A DNA stretch of 55,663 nt from Gemmatimonadota bacterium (GTDB taxonomy: Bacteria > Gemmatimonadota > Gemmatimonadetes > Longimicrobiales > Gaopeijiaceae): NCBI GenBank assembly GCA_015664885.1, contig DQPL01000040.1:1-55663 (forward strand). Direction: 5' to 3'. A program made the position numbers and the translations under genes. Under the pieces are notes generated by a model. It saw only the letters and a list, made by a program, of their open reading frames with translations, ran no database searches and was not told the DNA's origin. This document shows, piece by piece, positions 36,317 through 43,658 of this stretch. Position 1 is the first letter of the stretch. The number at the start of each line of letters is the position of its first letter.

Positions 36317-36910
36317 CTAGGGAAATCCGTCCCAGTCCATGACCTCGCGCGCCAGCCAGACATGCCGGCGATTGTGCGCAAGGAGGAGGGAGAGGCCGGT
36401 GCCCAGCGAGAGCCGAACGACGCGGAGAAACGGTGACGAGAATCGCGCCTTGCCCAAGTCGACGCCCCACGCGTCGTCCATTAGCTGGGAAAGATCATCC
36501 TGAATACGCGCGAACTTCGGACCGACCTCGGACCCATCGAGGTCCGGGTCCGGGACCATCCCCTTCCCCCTTCGCGGTCGGCATGCGCCGTTTGGGCGGC
36601 GGCTCCATGGTGTTCGTGAACCAACGCCCGAACCATGGATGACGGTAGGGGCCGTAGGAAAGACGCCCCTGTCTGCGGGACTTGGCGATGCATGCTCGCA
36701 TGCCCTCGACGTACGGCACATTCAGAATGCACAGGTGGGACGCGAGCCCCCGCTCGAACTCCTCGGCGGATACGAACCCGCAGCCCAGAAGCGCTTCACC
36801 GAAGTAGCCGCCGTTGTCCCTCTGGTACTCGAGGGCCTTGCTTACGTCGTCTTCGTCGATCTTGCCGAGGGGCTCATCAGTATCTGACCGATGGTGCGTC
36901 GTTCCGCCAT
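36317..36910 (-). pseudogene. MshEN-like N-terminal protein with two compensating frameshifts
   Basis: From the ATG at 36910 frame one reads MAERRTIGQILM, then sense shifts near 36870 to a second frame, PLGKIDEDDVSKALEYQRDN and GGYFGEALLGCGFVSAEEFE, resembling the N-terminal domain of GspE/MshE ATPases. That frame continues ACIAKSRRQGRLSYGPY and WFGRWFTNTMEPPPKRR, and near 36560 sense returns to the first frame for MVPDPDLDGSEVGPKFARIQ and SLLLAHNRRHVWLAREVMDW. The last part looks like a separate conserved C-terminal domain. No single frame covers the gene. Either two compensating mutations or assembly errors are involved. The function is unknown. Confidence 0.5.
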
Positions 36911-36929
36911 ATCGGGTTCCGCTTGTTAG

Positions 36930-36969
36930 TTGTAGTGCAAAGCACTTTTGCTAAGTCTTTGCATTACAA
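36930..36969. repeat. Imperfect 13-base inverted repeat
   Basis: TTGTAGTGCAAAG and CTTTGCATTACAA match as inverted arms with one mismatch, separated by 14 bases. A nested alternative hairpin (GCAAA with TTTGC) shares part of the left arm. It sits at the left edge of the AT-rich island and 20 bases upstream of the frameshifted gene's start codon, so it might be an operator for that gene or a border feature of the island. Confidence 0.5.
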
Positions 36970-37089
36970 TGGTTTCTGACATCTATAGCGAGTCATTATT
37001 TACAATACCACACACTCTGACCAGAAACTCAGCCTAATTTCAGGGCTAAATCGTCTTTGTGACAGAAAATCCTTGTTCCCAGTAATCGG

Positions 37090-37467
37090 CTAGTCGTTAA
37101 GGGAATAGTAGTTAACCGAAACCTGTTTGGTGGTGAAATCAACTTCCCACCTTACAAAGTTCATGTCTCCGTTGCTGACACAGTCAGTGAAAAAGAGTTC
37201 CGCGCTTGTTCCATTGCGGCGGAATGTTCCTCTTAGCGGTGATGAGAGAAGTGTTCCATCGTCGCCCAATACTCTAGCCTCTCCTTCCATCGTTCCTCGA
37301 GTTCTTCCCTCGTCGACCGCTTCCCAATATTGGGTGCAGTAAACGGTGCCGTAGCCCTCAATCGGACCTTCGAAGTTATAGGTAGTGCCCGACTGATCTA
37401 TCGTAACGTTAGTAATCGAGACTGACCCTGTGCCATCTGGTTGTGATAAATCCATTTCTCTTCCCAT
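37090..37467 (-). CDS. Small beta-rich orphan protein in AT-rich island
   Basis: 125 residues, low in GC and with codon use unlike neighbours. Alternating hydrophobic strands (SVSITNVTIDQSGTTYNFEG, GTMEGEARVLGDDGTLLSSP, AELFFTDCVSNGDMNFVRWE, VDFTTKQVSVNYYS) suggest a beta-sandwich-like protein with two Cys (YCTQYW and TDCVSN) that might pair. There is no signal peptide from the visible ATG at 37467, and no ribosome site before it, so the N-terminus may be missing or the start misplaced. I do not recognise the family. Probably acquired with the island. Confidence 0.5.
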   Translation of the reverse strand: MGREMDLSQPDGTGSVSITNVTIDQSGTTYNFEGPIEGYGTVYCTQYWEAVDEGRTRGTMEGEARVLGDDGTLLSSPLRGTFRRNGTSAELFFTDCVSNGDMNFVRWEVDFTTKQVSVNYYSLND

Positions 37468-37653
37468 GGTCGTATGATTTGTAAGCAGTGATAGTCAATC
37501 TACCCCCCCCCTGCTCACCACTGAAGGGTCTGGTATCGCAAAGGTCGAGGTATATATCCACTCTACTAACTAGCGTAGAGGCTCGTCCGAAGACCTCTTC
37601 TTCAAAAAGGTTAGGGTGCCTGATGGAAGTGTTTCGACGTTTTGTTCTTGTTG

Positions 37654-37697
37654 GCTATAGCTGTCCAGATTGAGGATACCGTACTAAGAGCTATAGC
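37654..37697. repeat. 9-base inverted repeat upstream of zinc-ribbon gene
   Basis: GCTATAGCT at 37654-37662 and its reverse complement AGCTATAGC at 37689-37697 flank 26 bases and end 12 bases before the start codon of the 37710 gene. Each arm is itself nearly palindromic. This arrangement suits a pair of operator half-sites or a leader hairpin. Confidence 0.45.
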
Positions 37698-37709
37698 GAA
37701 CAGAAAGAA

Positions 37710-37904
37710 ATGTTCAAAGCTCCCTGTCCTCAATGTGGTTCAACCACCTTCAGTGAAAAGCAACGAGCCAAGGTGAAGAAGGCGAAGCGGACAATGTGGG
37801 TAGCTGTAGGATTTCTCATATTCCTTCAGACTGCCATCTATTTTGGATTTGCAGACGAGCTTGTCTTCCCAATTGTATACCTGCTGGAGGTCATCGGACT
37901 CTAG
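37710..37904 (+). CDS. Zinc-ribbon plus single transmembrane helix small protein
   Basis: 64 residues. One CPQCG knuckle at residues 6-10 begins a half zinc ribbon (MFKAPCPQCGSTTFSEKQRA), a basic stretch KVKKAKRT follows, and one hydrophobic helix (MWVAVGFLIFLQTAIYFGFA) continues to a second short hydrophobic end. AGAAAG just upstream of the ATG could act as ribosome site. Base composition is AT-rich like the rest of the island. Small zinc-ribbon membrane proteins of this sort are common and mostly uncharacterised. With only two Cys it may bind metal as a dimer. Confidence 0.55.
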   Translation: MFKAPCPQCGSTTFSEKQRAKVKKAKRTMWVAVGFLIFLQTAIYFGFADELVFPIVYLLEVIGL

Positions 37905-38215
37905 GGTACTAGGGTAGCCCCTGAATCTTGGCCAACACCTTGAGGGCGTTCACCTGAGTAGTTGTGGTGCAGTAGGGTGAGTCAGCCACATCCATCAGTC
38001 TCATTGGGTATACCCTGATAAGCCCTTGGTAAGCTCCTGAATAGGCACCCAGATTGGTCAGAAATGTCCTCCTAAAATACTACTCAGAATACTACTCATT
38101 ACAGTGGTCTATCAGTGACCCTACAGGATACCCACAGTGATACCAGAGGACAGATAAAACGGCTTAGTGATTGGCTTTCTAGGGGGAGAAACCTGAGGAA
38201 TTAAGCGGAGCTAAC
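37905..38215. other. AT-rich non-coding stretch of the island
   Basis: About 310 bases with frequent stops in all frames and no recognisable gene. It contains a tandem 12-base repeat (listed separately) and ends at the bidirectional terminator next to the leuB-like gene. I see no transposase fragment, tRNA or attachment core in it. Confidence 0.4.
38076..38099. repeat. Tandem 12-base direct repeat
   Basis: AATACTACTCAG is followed immediately by AATACTACTCAT, giving two copies with 11 of 12 bases identical inside the AT-rich non-coding stretch. Two copies are too few to call an iteron array. Confidence 0.5.
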
Positions 38216-38236
38216 AAAGGGTGGCTCCACCTTTTT
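38216..38236. terminator. Terminator between AT-rich island and leuB-like gene
   Basis: AAAGGGTG and CACCTTTT form an 8-base-pair stem (one G-T pair) around GCTC, followed by a run of T on the plus strand and by TTTGTT on the minus strand. It should end rightward transcripts from the island and, less strongly, leftward transcripts from the leuB-like gene, whose stop lies 9 bases away. Confidence 0.65.
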
Positions 38237-38244
38237 AGTCCCTT

Positions 38245-39312
38245 CTAGGTGCTCGCGGCGTGGACGCCCACGACACGCGCGGTTATCCACTGGCCGACGT
38301 CTTCCGTCGAGTACTCCCCCCCCAAGTCGGGCGTAGTCTTCCCTGCTTCCACCGAGCCGGCAACCGCAGCCTCCACACGCTCGCCAAGGTCGGAACGACC
38401 AAAGTGGTCGAGCATGAGCGAAACGCAACGAATCGCCCCAATCGGATTAGCGATTCCCTTGCCCGCAATGTCCGGAGCAGATCCGTGCACAGGCTCGAAT
38501 AGCGCTACCCGTCCCGGATGGATATTGGCCGAAGGAGCCAGGCCCAGCCCTCCCGTCACTTCCGCGGCTAGATCGCTGACGATATCGCCGAAGAGATTGG
38601 ACGTCACGATGACTTCATAGCGTTCCGGTCGTCGAACCAGATCCATGACCATGGCATCGACGTACATCGCGTCCTGTTCTATGTCCGCGTATGCGGCGCC
38701 CACTTCAGCGAAAACACGGCGCCAAAGGCCGCCCGCGTGCCTCTGAACGTTGGCCTTGTCGACCAACGTTACGCGACCTCGACCACGGGAGCCCGCGAAC
38801 TCGAACGCCGCCCAGATGATCCGCTCCACTCCTTTTCGTGTGTTCACGTCTTCCTCGATGGCGACTTCGTCGGACGTTCCCGTCTTGAAGCTGCCCCCCA
38901 TACCTGTATACGCACCCTCGGTGTTCTCGCGGAATATCTCCAAACACAGTGGGCCGACTAGATCTCTGAGCGGCGACAGCTTCGGCGAAAGCAGAACGCA
39001 GGGCCGGAAATTCACGTACAAATCCAACTTGAAGCGCATGCCGAGCAAGATGTCCTTCGCGTGCTCGTTGCCGGGCACGCGGGGATCACCGAGCGCCCCC
39101 AGAAGCACGGCATCGTACTCGGCGAGCGCAGCGAACTCCTCGTCCGTGATCGTGATGCCCTCACGCAGATAGCGCTCCGCACCGAGGTCCCAATCGACCA
39201 GCTCCAGGCCCAGGCTTTCGGACGCGTTCAACGCTTCCAGAAGACGGCGGGCTTCGCGCACGACCTCGACGCCGATACCGTCTCCGGGAATGAGCGCGAC
39301 CCGGCGTATCAA
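38245..39312 (-). CDS. leuB: 3-isopropylmalate dehydrogenase-type beta-decarboxylating dehydrogenase
   Basis: 355 residues. ALIPGDGIGVEVVREARRLL opens the fold, NFRPCVLLSPKLSPLRD and EIFRENTEGAYTGMGGSF form the substrate loop, SNLFGDIVSDLAAEVTGGLG supplies metal-binding Asp residues, and FEPVHGSAPDIAGKGIANPI is the nucleotide-binding hallmark. The R-E-N-T-E-G-x-Y-T-G-x-G-G form is that of the actinobacterial-type LeuB rather than the R-E-L-T-G-G form, and similar enzymes act on isocitrate, homoisocitrate or tartrate, so substrate choice is not certain. No other leucine gene is adjacent. Its start overlaps the stop of the cupredoxin-like gene by four bases, placing it at the end of that operon. 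Confidence 0.8.
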   Translation of the reverse strand: MIRRVALIPGDGIGVEVVREARRLLEALNASESLGLELVDWDLGAERYLREGITITDEEFAALAEYDAVLLGALGDPRVPGNEHAKDILLGMRFKLDLYVNFRPCVLLSPKLSPLRDLVGPLCLEIFRENTEGAYTGMGGSFKTGTSDEVAIEEDVNTRKGVERIIWAAFEFAGSRGRGRVTLVDKANVQRHAGGLWRRVFAEVGAAYADIEQDAMYVDAMVMDLVRRPERYEVIVTSNLFGDIVSDLAAEVTGGLGLAPSANIHPGRVALFEPVHGSAPDIAGKGIANPIGAIRCVSLMLDHFGRSDLGERVEAAVAGSVEAGKTTPDLGGEYSTEDVGQWITARVVGVHAAST

Positions 39313-39764
39313 GGCTTCACCTCGACAACCACCACACCGTGCCCCGGAGCGCCGCTACCCTCCACAACGAACGGATACCGACCGGGGGGGGACCCCTCGA
39401 AGTCCACCACGAACCGGCTGTCCAACCGCAACATCGGAGGTGACGCGACTTGGTCCGTCCTCTCCAAGAACGCGCGGGCGTCCGGAAGCAACGAGTCCAG
39501 TTCGAAGATGATTTCATGCACGAGCCAGTCGCCCGTCACGAACTCCAGGTAGGCTCCAGGCTGAATCGTGGTGGCTCGTGGCGCGGCCAGCTCCACGACT
39601 CCACCCGTGATCAGCACACGGTGGACCTCGTCACGATCAGTCAACCCGAGTTCCGAGCGCAGTACTTCATCCGGCTGCAACTCTGAGTCCACCTTACACG
39701 AAGTGCCAGCTGCCGCTATCAGGAGCGCACAAAGAAGCGATCTCTCACCGAGCGCTCCTCTCAA
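39309..39764 (-). CDS. Cupredoxin-like lipoprotein with degenerate copper site
   Basis: 151 residues from the TTG at 39764, overlapping the previous stop (TTGA). The signal SLLCALLIAAAGTSCKVDSE has a lipobox with Cys near residue 23. The mature domain follows a plastocyanin-like layout: QPGAYLEFVTGDWLVHEIIF holds the first possible His ligand, then LDSLLPDARAFLERTDQVAS, FVVDFEGSPPGRYPFVVEGS and GAPGHGVVVVEV. The Cys and last His/Met expected for a type 1 copper site are missing where the C-terminal loop should be, so it may bind no copper. It ends four bases into the leuB-like start. Confidence 0.6.
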   Translation of the reverse strand: MRGALGERSLLCALLIAAAGTSCKVDSELQPDEVLRSELGLTDRDEVHRVLITGGVVELAAPRATTIQPGAYLEFVTGDWLVHEIIFELDSLLPDARAFLERTDQVASPPMLRLDSRFVVDFEGSPPGRYPFVVEGSGAPGHGVVVVEVKP

Positions 39765-40420
39765 GCGTGGACCTCGACGCCGCAGGCCGCGCAGAAACGC
39801 CACTCCGGCTCTAGCTCCTCGCCGCACCCCGGGCAGGACACGACATGCACATCCGTGCCGCAGAACGGGCAAAAATTCACCGTTGGCCTCTTCGGAAGAT
39901 CGGCCCGGCACCAGCGACACGCGGTCAGCGCTTCGTCCGCGCCCACGGGCTCGGACTCCGGCACCTCTCTGGGCGGGTCGTCCCCCTCGGGCCCGAGAAA
40001 GCCGGCGCCGACGTCGTCTTCCGCCTCATGCAAACTCGTGTCGTCCACGGGGACCTCCTCGGAAACGACCGACGGCCCGCTGAGTCGATCGGGATTGAGG
40101 CGCACGTCTACCGCGGCATACTCGCGGTAGGCGCCGGTATTGGGGTTCGGGGACTCGAGCTCTTCGCGCAGGTTCCGGAGCGCAGCCTCGGACTCGAGGA
40201 TCAGGTAGCCGCCCTCGCCCGCAAGCAGGCGCAGCAAGGCGTCCTCGTAGTCGCCGTTCATCTCTACACCGATGCGGTCACGGTGCAAACCATAGGGAAC
40301 GAGGTTCTGGTATATCTCCGCGACCGTGAACGGGCCGGTGAGATAGTCAGGCCGTTGCGCACGAATCACCTCGACGAGTGCGTCGTAAAAGCTCGAGAGT
40401 ACTTGTTCGTTCTCGCCCAT
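39761..40420 (-). CDS. Double zinc-ribbon protein, unknown function
   Basis: 219 residues from the ATG at 40420, which overlaps the TPR gene's stop (TGATG) behind GGAGGAG. The N-terminal half is helical (VLSSFYDALVEVIRAQRPDY, VAEIYQNLVPYGLHRDRIGV, EDALLRLLAGEGGYLILESE), then a Pro/Asp/Glu-rich linker, then two zinc ribbons: CRWCRADLPKRPTVNFCPFC and SCPGCGEELEPEWRFCAACG. The layout resembles proteins that sense or scaffold others through helical repeats and end in zinc knuckles. It is coupled to both neighbours and probably works with the TPR protein. Confidence 0.65.
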   Translation of the reverse strand: MGENEQVLSSFYDALVEVIRAQRPDYLTGPFTVAEIYQNLVPYGLHRDRIGVEMNGDYEDALLRLLAGEGGYLILESEAALRNLREELESPNPNTGAYREYAAVDVRLNPDRLSGPSVVSEEVPVDDTSLHEAEDDVGAGFLGPEGDDPPREVPESEPVGADEALTACRWCRADLPKRPTVNFCPFCGTDVHVVSCPGCGEELEPEWRFCAACGVEVHA

Positions 40421-41532
40421 CACTCCTCCGATTCGACCTCCAGCCGCACCAATCCTGCCTCGACGGCGGCTCTCAGGAACGACTCGGGGTCGGCGAACGG
40501 GATCTCCACACCACTCTGTTCATGCCAGCGCTCTGCGAGTCGACGCATGTAGTGCGCAATAGTCTCATGCGAAAAGCCCGCCTGGTCTCTCATCTGCCGA
40601 ACGATTTCACTCCAGGTTCCACGCATCTGGTGTCCGTCCGTCAGCCGGACGACGTGTCGACCCTCCGACTCCCCGGCCTGGCTGAGCTCGAAGAGCTCCA
40701 GCTGGCTGGGATCGAAATAGGCACCGGGCTCCCCGCCTCGCATGTTCGACTCGACCTCGGCCAGAAGCCGATCGATCGGGTCATCGAGATCTTCGAGCTC
40801 ACGCAGACGCTGTTCCCAAGGAGCCAAGCGCGAGTCACCGGCGTCCAATTGCCAAAGCGCGCGCTTAAGCTCCATCAGCCTCCAAACGGCCAGAGCATCC
40901 CAATGCTCCTGCGGGGGCACGCGCTCGAGCTCGCGCAAAGCGCCTTCCCAGTCCCCCCGGTCGTACAGGAGGTGACCCAGATAGACCCGCGCCTCGTGCA
41001 GGTCCGCGTCGAGGCGTAGCGCCCTCCGAATCTGGCGACCCGCGCCGACATCGTCGCCGAGGCGATGCAGCGCATAGCCGAGCGAGGCCGCCGCATCCGC
41101 GCTGTCCGGTCGGGCTGCTGCGGCCTTCGCAAAGACGTCCCGGCATTGGGCATAGAGCGCCTCCCGGTACAGCGCACGCCCCATGGTGAGCATGAGCTCG
41201 ATGTCGTCATCGTACCCCATGGCCGCGACTTCGTCGAAAAGCCTCAGTGCGTGCTCTTGCTCACCAAAGCGCAGCAAGGTTTCCCCAAGGCCGACTAAGG
41301 CGTCTTCGTGGGCGCCGTCCAAGACGACCGCCTGCTCGAACGACTTCCGAGCCCAGGCATATTCCTCTCTCGCTAATCGCGCATATCCTAGCCCGACGTA
41401 CAGCTCTACGGCGTTTGGATACAGAGAGAGGCCCTCTTTTAGCATCTCGAGGGCCCCGTCATAATCACCATCGTTGTAGAGCTTGTGTGCCTGCTCGTCG
41501 TATTCCTCTGAACTGAGGAATCGGTCGGGCAT
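40420..41532 (-). CDS. TPR-repeat protein
   Basis: 370 residues from the ATG at 41532. Tandem tetratricopeptide units are clear: EEYDEQAHKLYNDGDYDGAL, LYVGLGYARLAREEYAWARK, ALVGLGETLLRFGEQEHALR, ASLGYALHRLGDDVGAGRQI and RVYLGHLLYDRGDWEGALRE. A different C-terminal part (RLLAEVESNMRGGEPGAYFD, then HVVRLTDGHQMRGTWSEIVR and MRRLAERWHEQSGVEIPFAD) is conserved-looking and of unknown role. TPR proteins mediate protein-protein contacts. Coupling to the zinc-ribbon gene suggests a shared complex. No signal peptide is seen, so it is cytoplasmic. Confidence 0.8.
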   Translation of the reverse strand: MPDRFLSSEEYDEQAHKLYNDGDYDGALEMLKEGLSLYPNAVELYVGLGYARLAREEYAWARKSFEQAVVLDGAHEDALVGLGETLLRFGEQEHALRLFDEVAAMGYDDDIELMLTMGRALYREALYAQCRDVFAKAAAARPDSADAAASLGYALHRLGDDVGAGRQIRRALRLDADLHEARVYLGHLLYDRGDWEGALRELERVPPQEHWDALAVWRLMELKRALWQLDAGDSRLAPWEQRLRELEDLDDPIDRLLAEVESNMRGGEPGAYFDPSQLELFELSQAGESEGRHVVRLTDGHQMRGTWSEIVRQMRDQAGFSHETIAHYMRRLAERWHEQSGVEIPFADPESFLRAAVEAGLVRLEVESEE

Positions 41533-41655
41533 GTAGGAAGCTCCTCGCCGACCGCCACAGGCCGACATGAATGAGAGATTTCTAGAGCAATCTAATGCGC
41601 GGTTTTGGCTCGTACCACCCTGGAAACGAGACGCTCCGACGCCTTCCGCGGGCCA

Positions 41656-41994
41656 CTAGACGCGGGCGTACGCCACTCCACAGGAGTCGCAGACCAAGTT
41701 CTTCCCGGCCCTGAAGAGACGCATACCGGGGCCATGGCGGGGACAGTGGGGATCGTCGCCCGCATCCAGTACATCCTTGACCTTCTTGCGCTCGGTCTTG
41801 GTAGCCTTGGGGATCTCGATCTCATAGCGGAGCGACGAGACGCTGCACTCCAGCAAACCCAAGGCGGTCCCGCCTTCGTTAGGTCGAATTCCGAGTAGCA
41901 TGAGGAAGCCCCCGTTGGGGGAATCCATCTGGGCCCCGGCATAGTACTGTTTCAACACGCGCTTTGCATCGTCCAGCCGCAGCATATCAACCAT
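41656..41994 (-). CDS. Small protein with C-terminal zinc-binding motif, unknown function
   Basis: 112 residues from the ATG at 41994, overlapping the 3' end of the aspartylglucosaminidase-like gene by eight bases. The N-terminal helix VDMLRLDDAKRVLKQYYAGA precedes GGFLMLLGIRPNEGGTALGL and a basic part EIEIPKATKTERKKVKDVLD. The end has CPRHGPGMRLFRAGKNLVCD followed by SCG, a C-x-x-H ... C-x-x-C zinc ribbon. I do not recognise the family. It is probably co-transcribed with the upstream hydrolase. Positions 41533-41655 hold no gene. Confidence 0.55.
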   Translation of the reverse strand: MVDMLRLDDAKRVLKQYYAGAQMDSPNGGFLMLLGIRPNEGGTALGLLECSVSSLRYEIEIPKATKTERKKVKDVLDAGDDPHCPRHGPGMRLFRAGKNLVCDSCGVAYARV

Positions 41995-43087
41995 CGGCGC
42001 GCTCGAAGAGATACGCAGAGTCTTCGAGCCTCGCGTCTCCGTCCACACTCACGGCGTAACGAGCACCGGCATAGATCGCGGCGCCACCGTATTGACCCAT
42101 CTTGTTCACGGCATAGTAGTTGACGCTGAAGTTGGGACGGCCGTCCTCGCGCCGGAGGCGGGACTCCACTGTGACGTGTACGATTCGCCGAAGTGCTTCC
42201 AAGCACGCGTCCTTCGGGTGCATGCCGTTGCGCATGAGTTCCACGATCGTGTGGCTCCCGCATGTCTTGATGACGGCCTCACCGCGCCCCGTGGACCCAG
42301 CGGCCCCCACGTCGTTGTCGCAGTACTGGCCTGCGCCAATGATGGGGGAGTCGCCCACGCGACCGGGGATCTTGTACGCGAGGCCGGAGGTCGTGGTTAC
42401 TGATGACAGGTCGCCGTTCGCGTCGACAATGTCGCAGTTGATGGTACCCTGAGGACGAAAACCGTCGTGCGAGTCGAGCAGGCCATCGCCGAACTCGCTA
42501 GGTGTACGAAACTGCTCGACAGGCTCTCCCGACTCCGCAGGCAGCAGATAGTCGTCCTGATCGCTCAGACGTGCGCGCCACTCGATCCACCGCCGACGGG
42601 ACTCTGGGGTCACCAGATCCTCAATCGGATGCCCCATCGACTTCGCGAAGCGCTGCGCGCCCTCACCAACGAGCAAGTGGTGATCGGTGTAGCGCATCAC
42701 GTCGAGCGCGACGAGCGAAGGTCGCTTGACACCCTCGATGGCGGCGACCGCACCAGCCCCGCGCGTGGGTCCGTGCATGAGCGAAGAATCGAGTTGGACC
42801 ACGCCATCCTGGTTGGGTAGTCCCCCGTACCCGACGGATGTGTCGCGTGGGTCTTGTTCGACGAGGTTCACGCCACGCACGATGGCGTCGATGGTATCCG
42901 CTCCGTTCGCGAGCTCCCGGATCGCCAGGCTGACCGCTTCGAGTCCGTTCGCGGACGCGACACACGTCGGTGTCACCCGACGAATCACTACGTTCGGCGC
43001 GCCGTGCAAGCTCTTGGGAAACACGCCGAGAGCCGCCCCGGCACTCACTCCAACCGACGTCTTTACGAAATCACGCCTACTGCCCAT
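41987..43087 (-). CDS. Tat-exported aspartylglucosaminidase-family Ntn hydrolase
   Basis: 366 residues from the ATG at 43087. The twin-Arg signal MGSRRDFVKTSVGVSAGAAL indicates export. The Ntn core includes GYGGLPNQDGVVQLDSSLMH, TINCDIVDANGDLSSVTTTS, in which the Thr after G-D-L-S-S-V is the autocatalytic cleavage site and nucleophile, and GLAYKIPGRVGDSPIIGAGQ, the substrate loop. The protein is of the N4-(beta-N-acetylglucosaminyl)-L-asparaginase type rather than the plant-type asparaginase. It would cleave Asn-linked GlcNAc, or isoaspartyl peptides, in the periplasm. It may act on glycoprotein debris, which is inference. Confidence 0.85.
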   Translation of the reverse strand: MGSRRDFVKTSVGVSAGAALGVFPKSLHGAPNVVIRRVTPTCVASANGLEAVSLAIRELANGADTIDAIVRGVNLVEQDPRDTSVGYGGLPNQDGVVQLDSSLMHGPTRGAGAVAAIEGVKRPSLVALDVMRYTDHHLLVGEGAQRFAKSMGHPIEDLVTPESRRRWIEWRARLSDQDDYLLPAESGEPVEQFRTPSEFGDGLLDSHDGFRPQGTINCDIVDANGDLSSVTTTSGLAYKIPGRVGDSPIIGAGQYCDNDVGAAGSTGRGEAVIKTCGSHTIVELMRNGMHPKDACLEALRRIVHVTVESRLRREDGRPNFSVNYYAVNKMGQYGGAAIYAGARYAVSVDGDARLEDSAYLFERADG

Positions 43088-43226
43088 GGGGTTCTCCTCG
43101 GGGTACACCCAGTAAATTGCGGCCGGAAGTATAGGGGCGAAGCGGATTTCTCGCTACCCAGGATGCCCGGAGATTGGGAGCATTCGCTCGCGCCGCGCGA
43201 GCGCCCGATATCTGGGGACTGAAGCC

Positions 43227-43270
43227 AAAAAAAAGGGGCACGGGGAGCCCCAAAGGCTCCCCGTGGCCCC
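43227..43270 (-). terminator. Strong rho-independent terminator
   Basis: A GC-rich hairpin about 15 base pairs long (GGGGCCACGGGGAGCC pairing with GGCTCCCCGTGCCCC) is followed by eight T on the minus strand. It lies directly after the stop of the 43294-43554 gene, so it ends that transcript before the aspartylglucosaminidase-like gene's promoter region. Confidence 0.9.
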
Positions 43271-43293
43271 TGCATGAAGTCCGCTAACCGGCG

Positions 43294-43554
43294 TTACGCC
43301 ACGGTCGCGGCGTCCAGCTTTTTCGAGGCCCTGCTTGCGCCGTGCGCGATGGCAGGCTGGCAGAATCGGATTCCGATCTCGCGGAGACCCGTTAAATCAC
43401 CATCGGTCAGATCGGGGTAACGCTCGCCGATGTAGTCGATGGTCTCATCCATCCAGTGCTTCTTGTCGTCATCCTCGGCCTGCAGGACACCGCAACGGTT
43501 GATGTGGCTGAACAGCTCGTCGCGTGCCCGCTCCATAAGTTTCTCTTTGCCCAA
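43294..43554 (-). CDS. Small helical protein, unknown function
   Basis: 86 residues from a TTG at 43554 with GGAGG five bases upstream, a good site that supports the unusual start. The sequence is mostly helical and charged: LMERARDELFSHINRCGVLQ, DKKHWMDETIDYIGERYPDL and LTGLREIGIRFCQPAIAHGA. Two single Cys are present, no motif is recognised. It forms its own transcription unit ended by the strong terminator, so it may be well expressed. It is divergent from the hydantoinase-like gene. Confidence 0.6.
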   Translation of the reverse strand: MGKEKLMERARDELFSHINRCGVLQAEDDDKKHWMDETIDYIGERYPDLTDGDLTGLREIGIRFCQPAIAHGASRASKKLDAATVA

Positions 43555-43658
43555 ACCAGCCTCCGCTTATCGTTTCATGAGCGCGCATTCCGCACGCCGC
43601 CTTGTGGTCTTCATACGCTAGGTTTCTTCATTAGCCTTACAACCTAACTGCGATCATC

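Noticed and set aside
37503-37511. C9 run in the AT-rich island as a phase-variation tract
   Set aside because: It is not inside or directly in front of a gene, so no switch can be argued.
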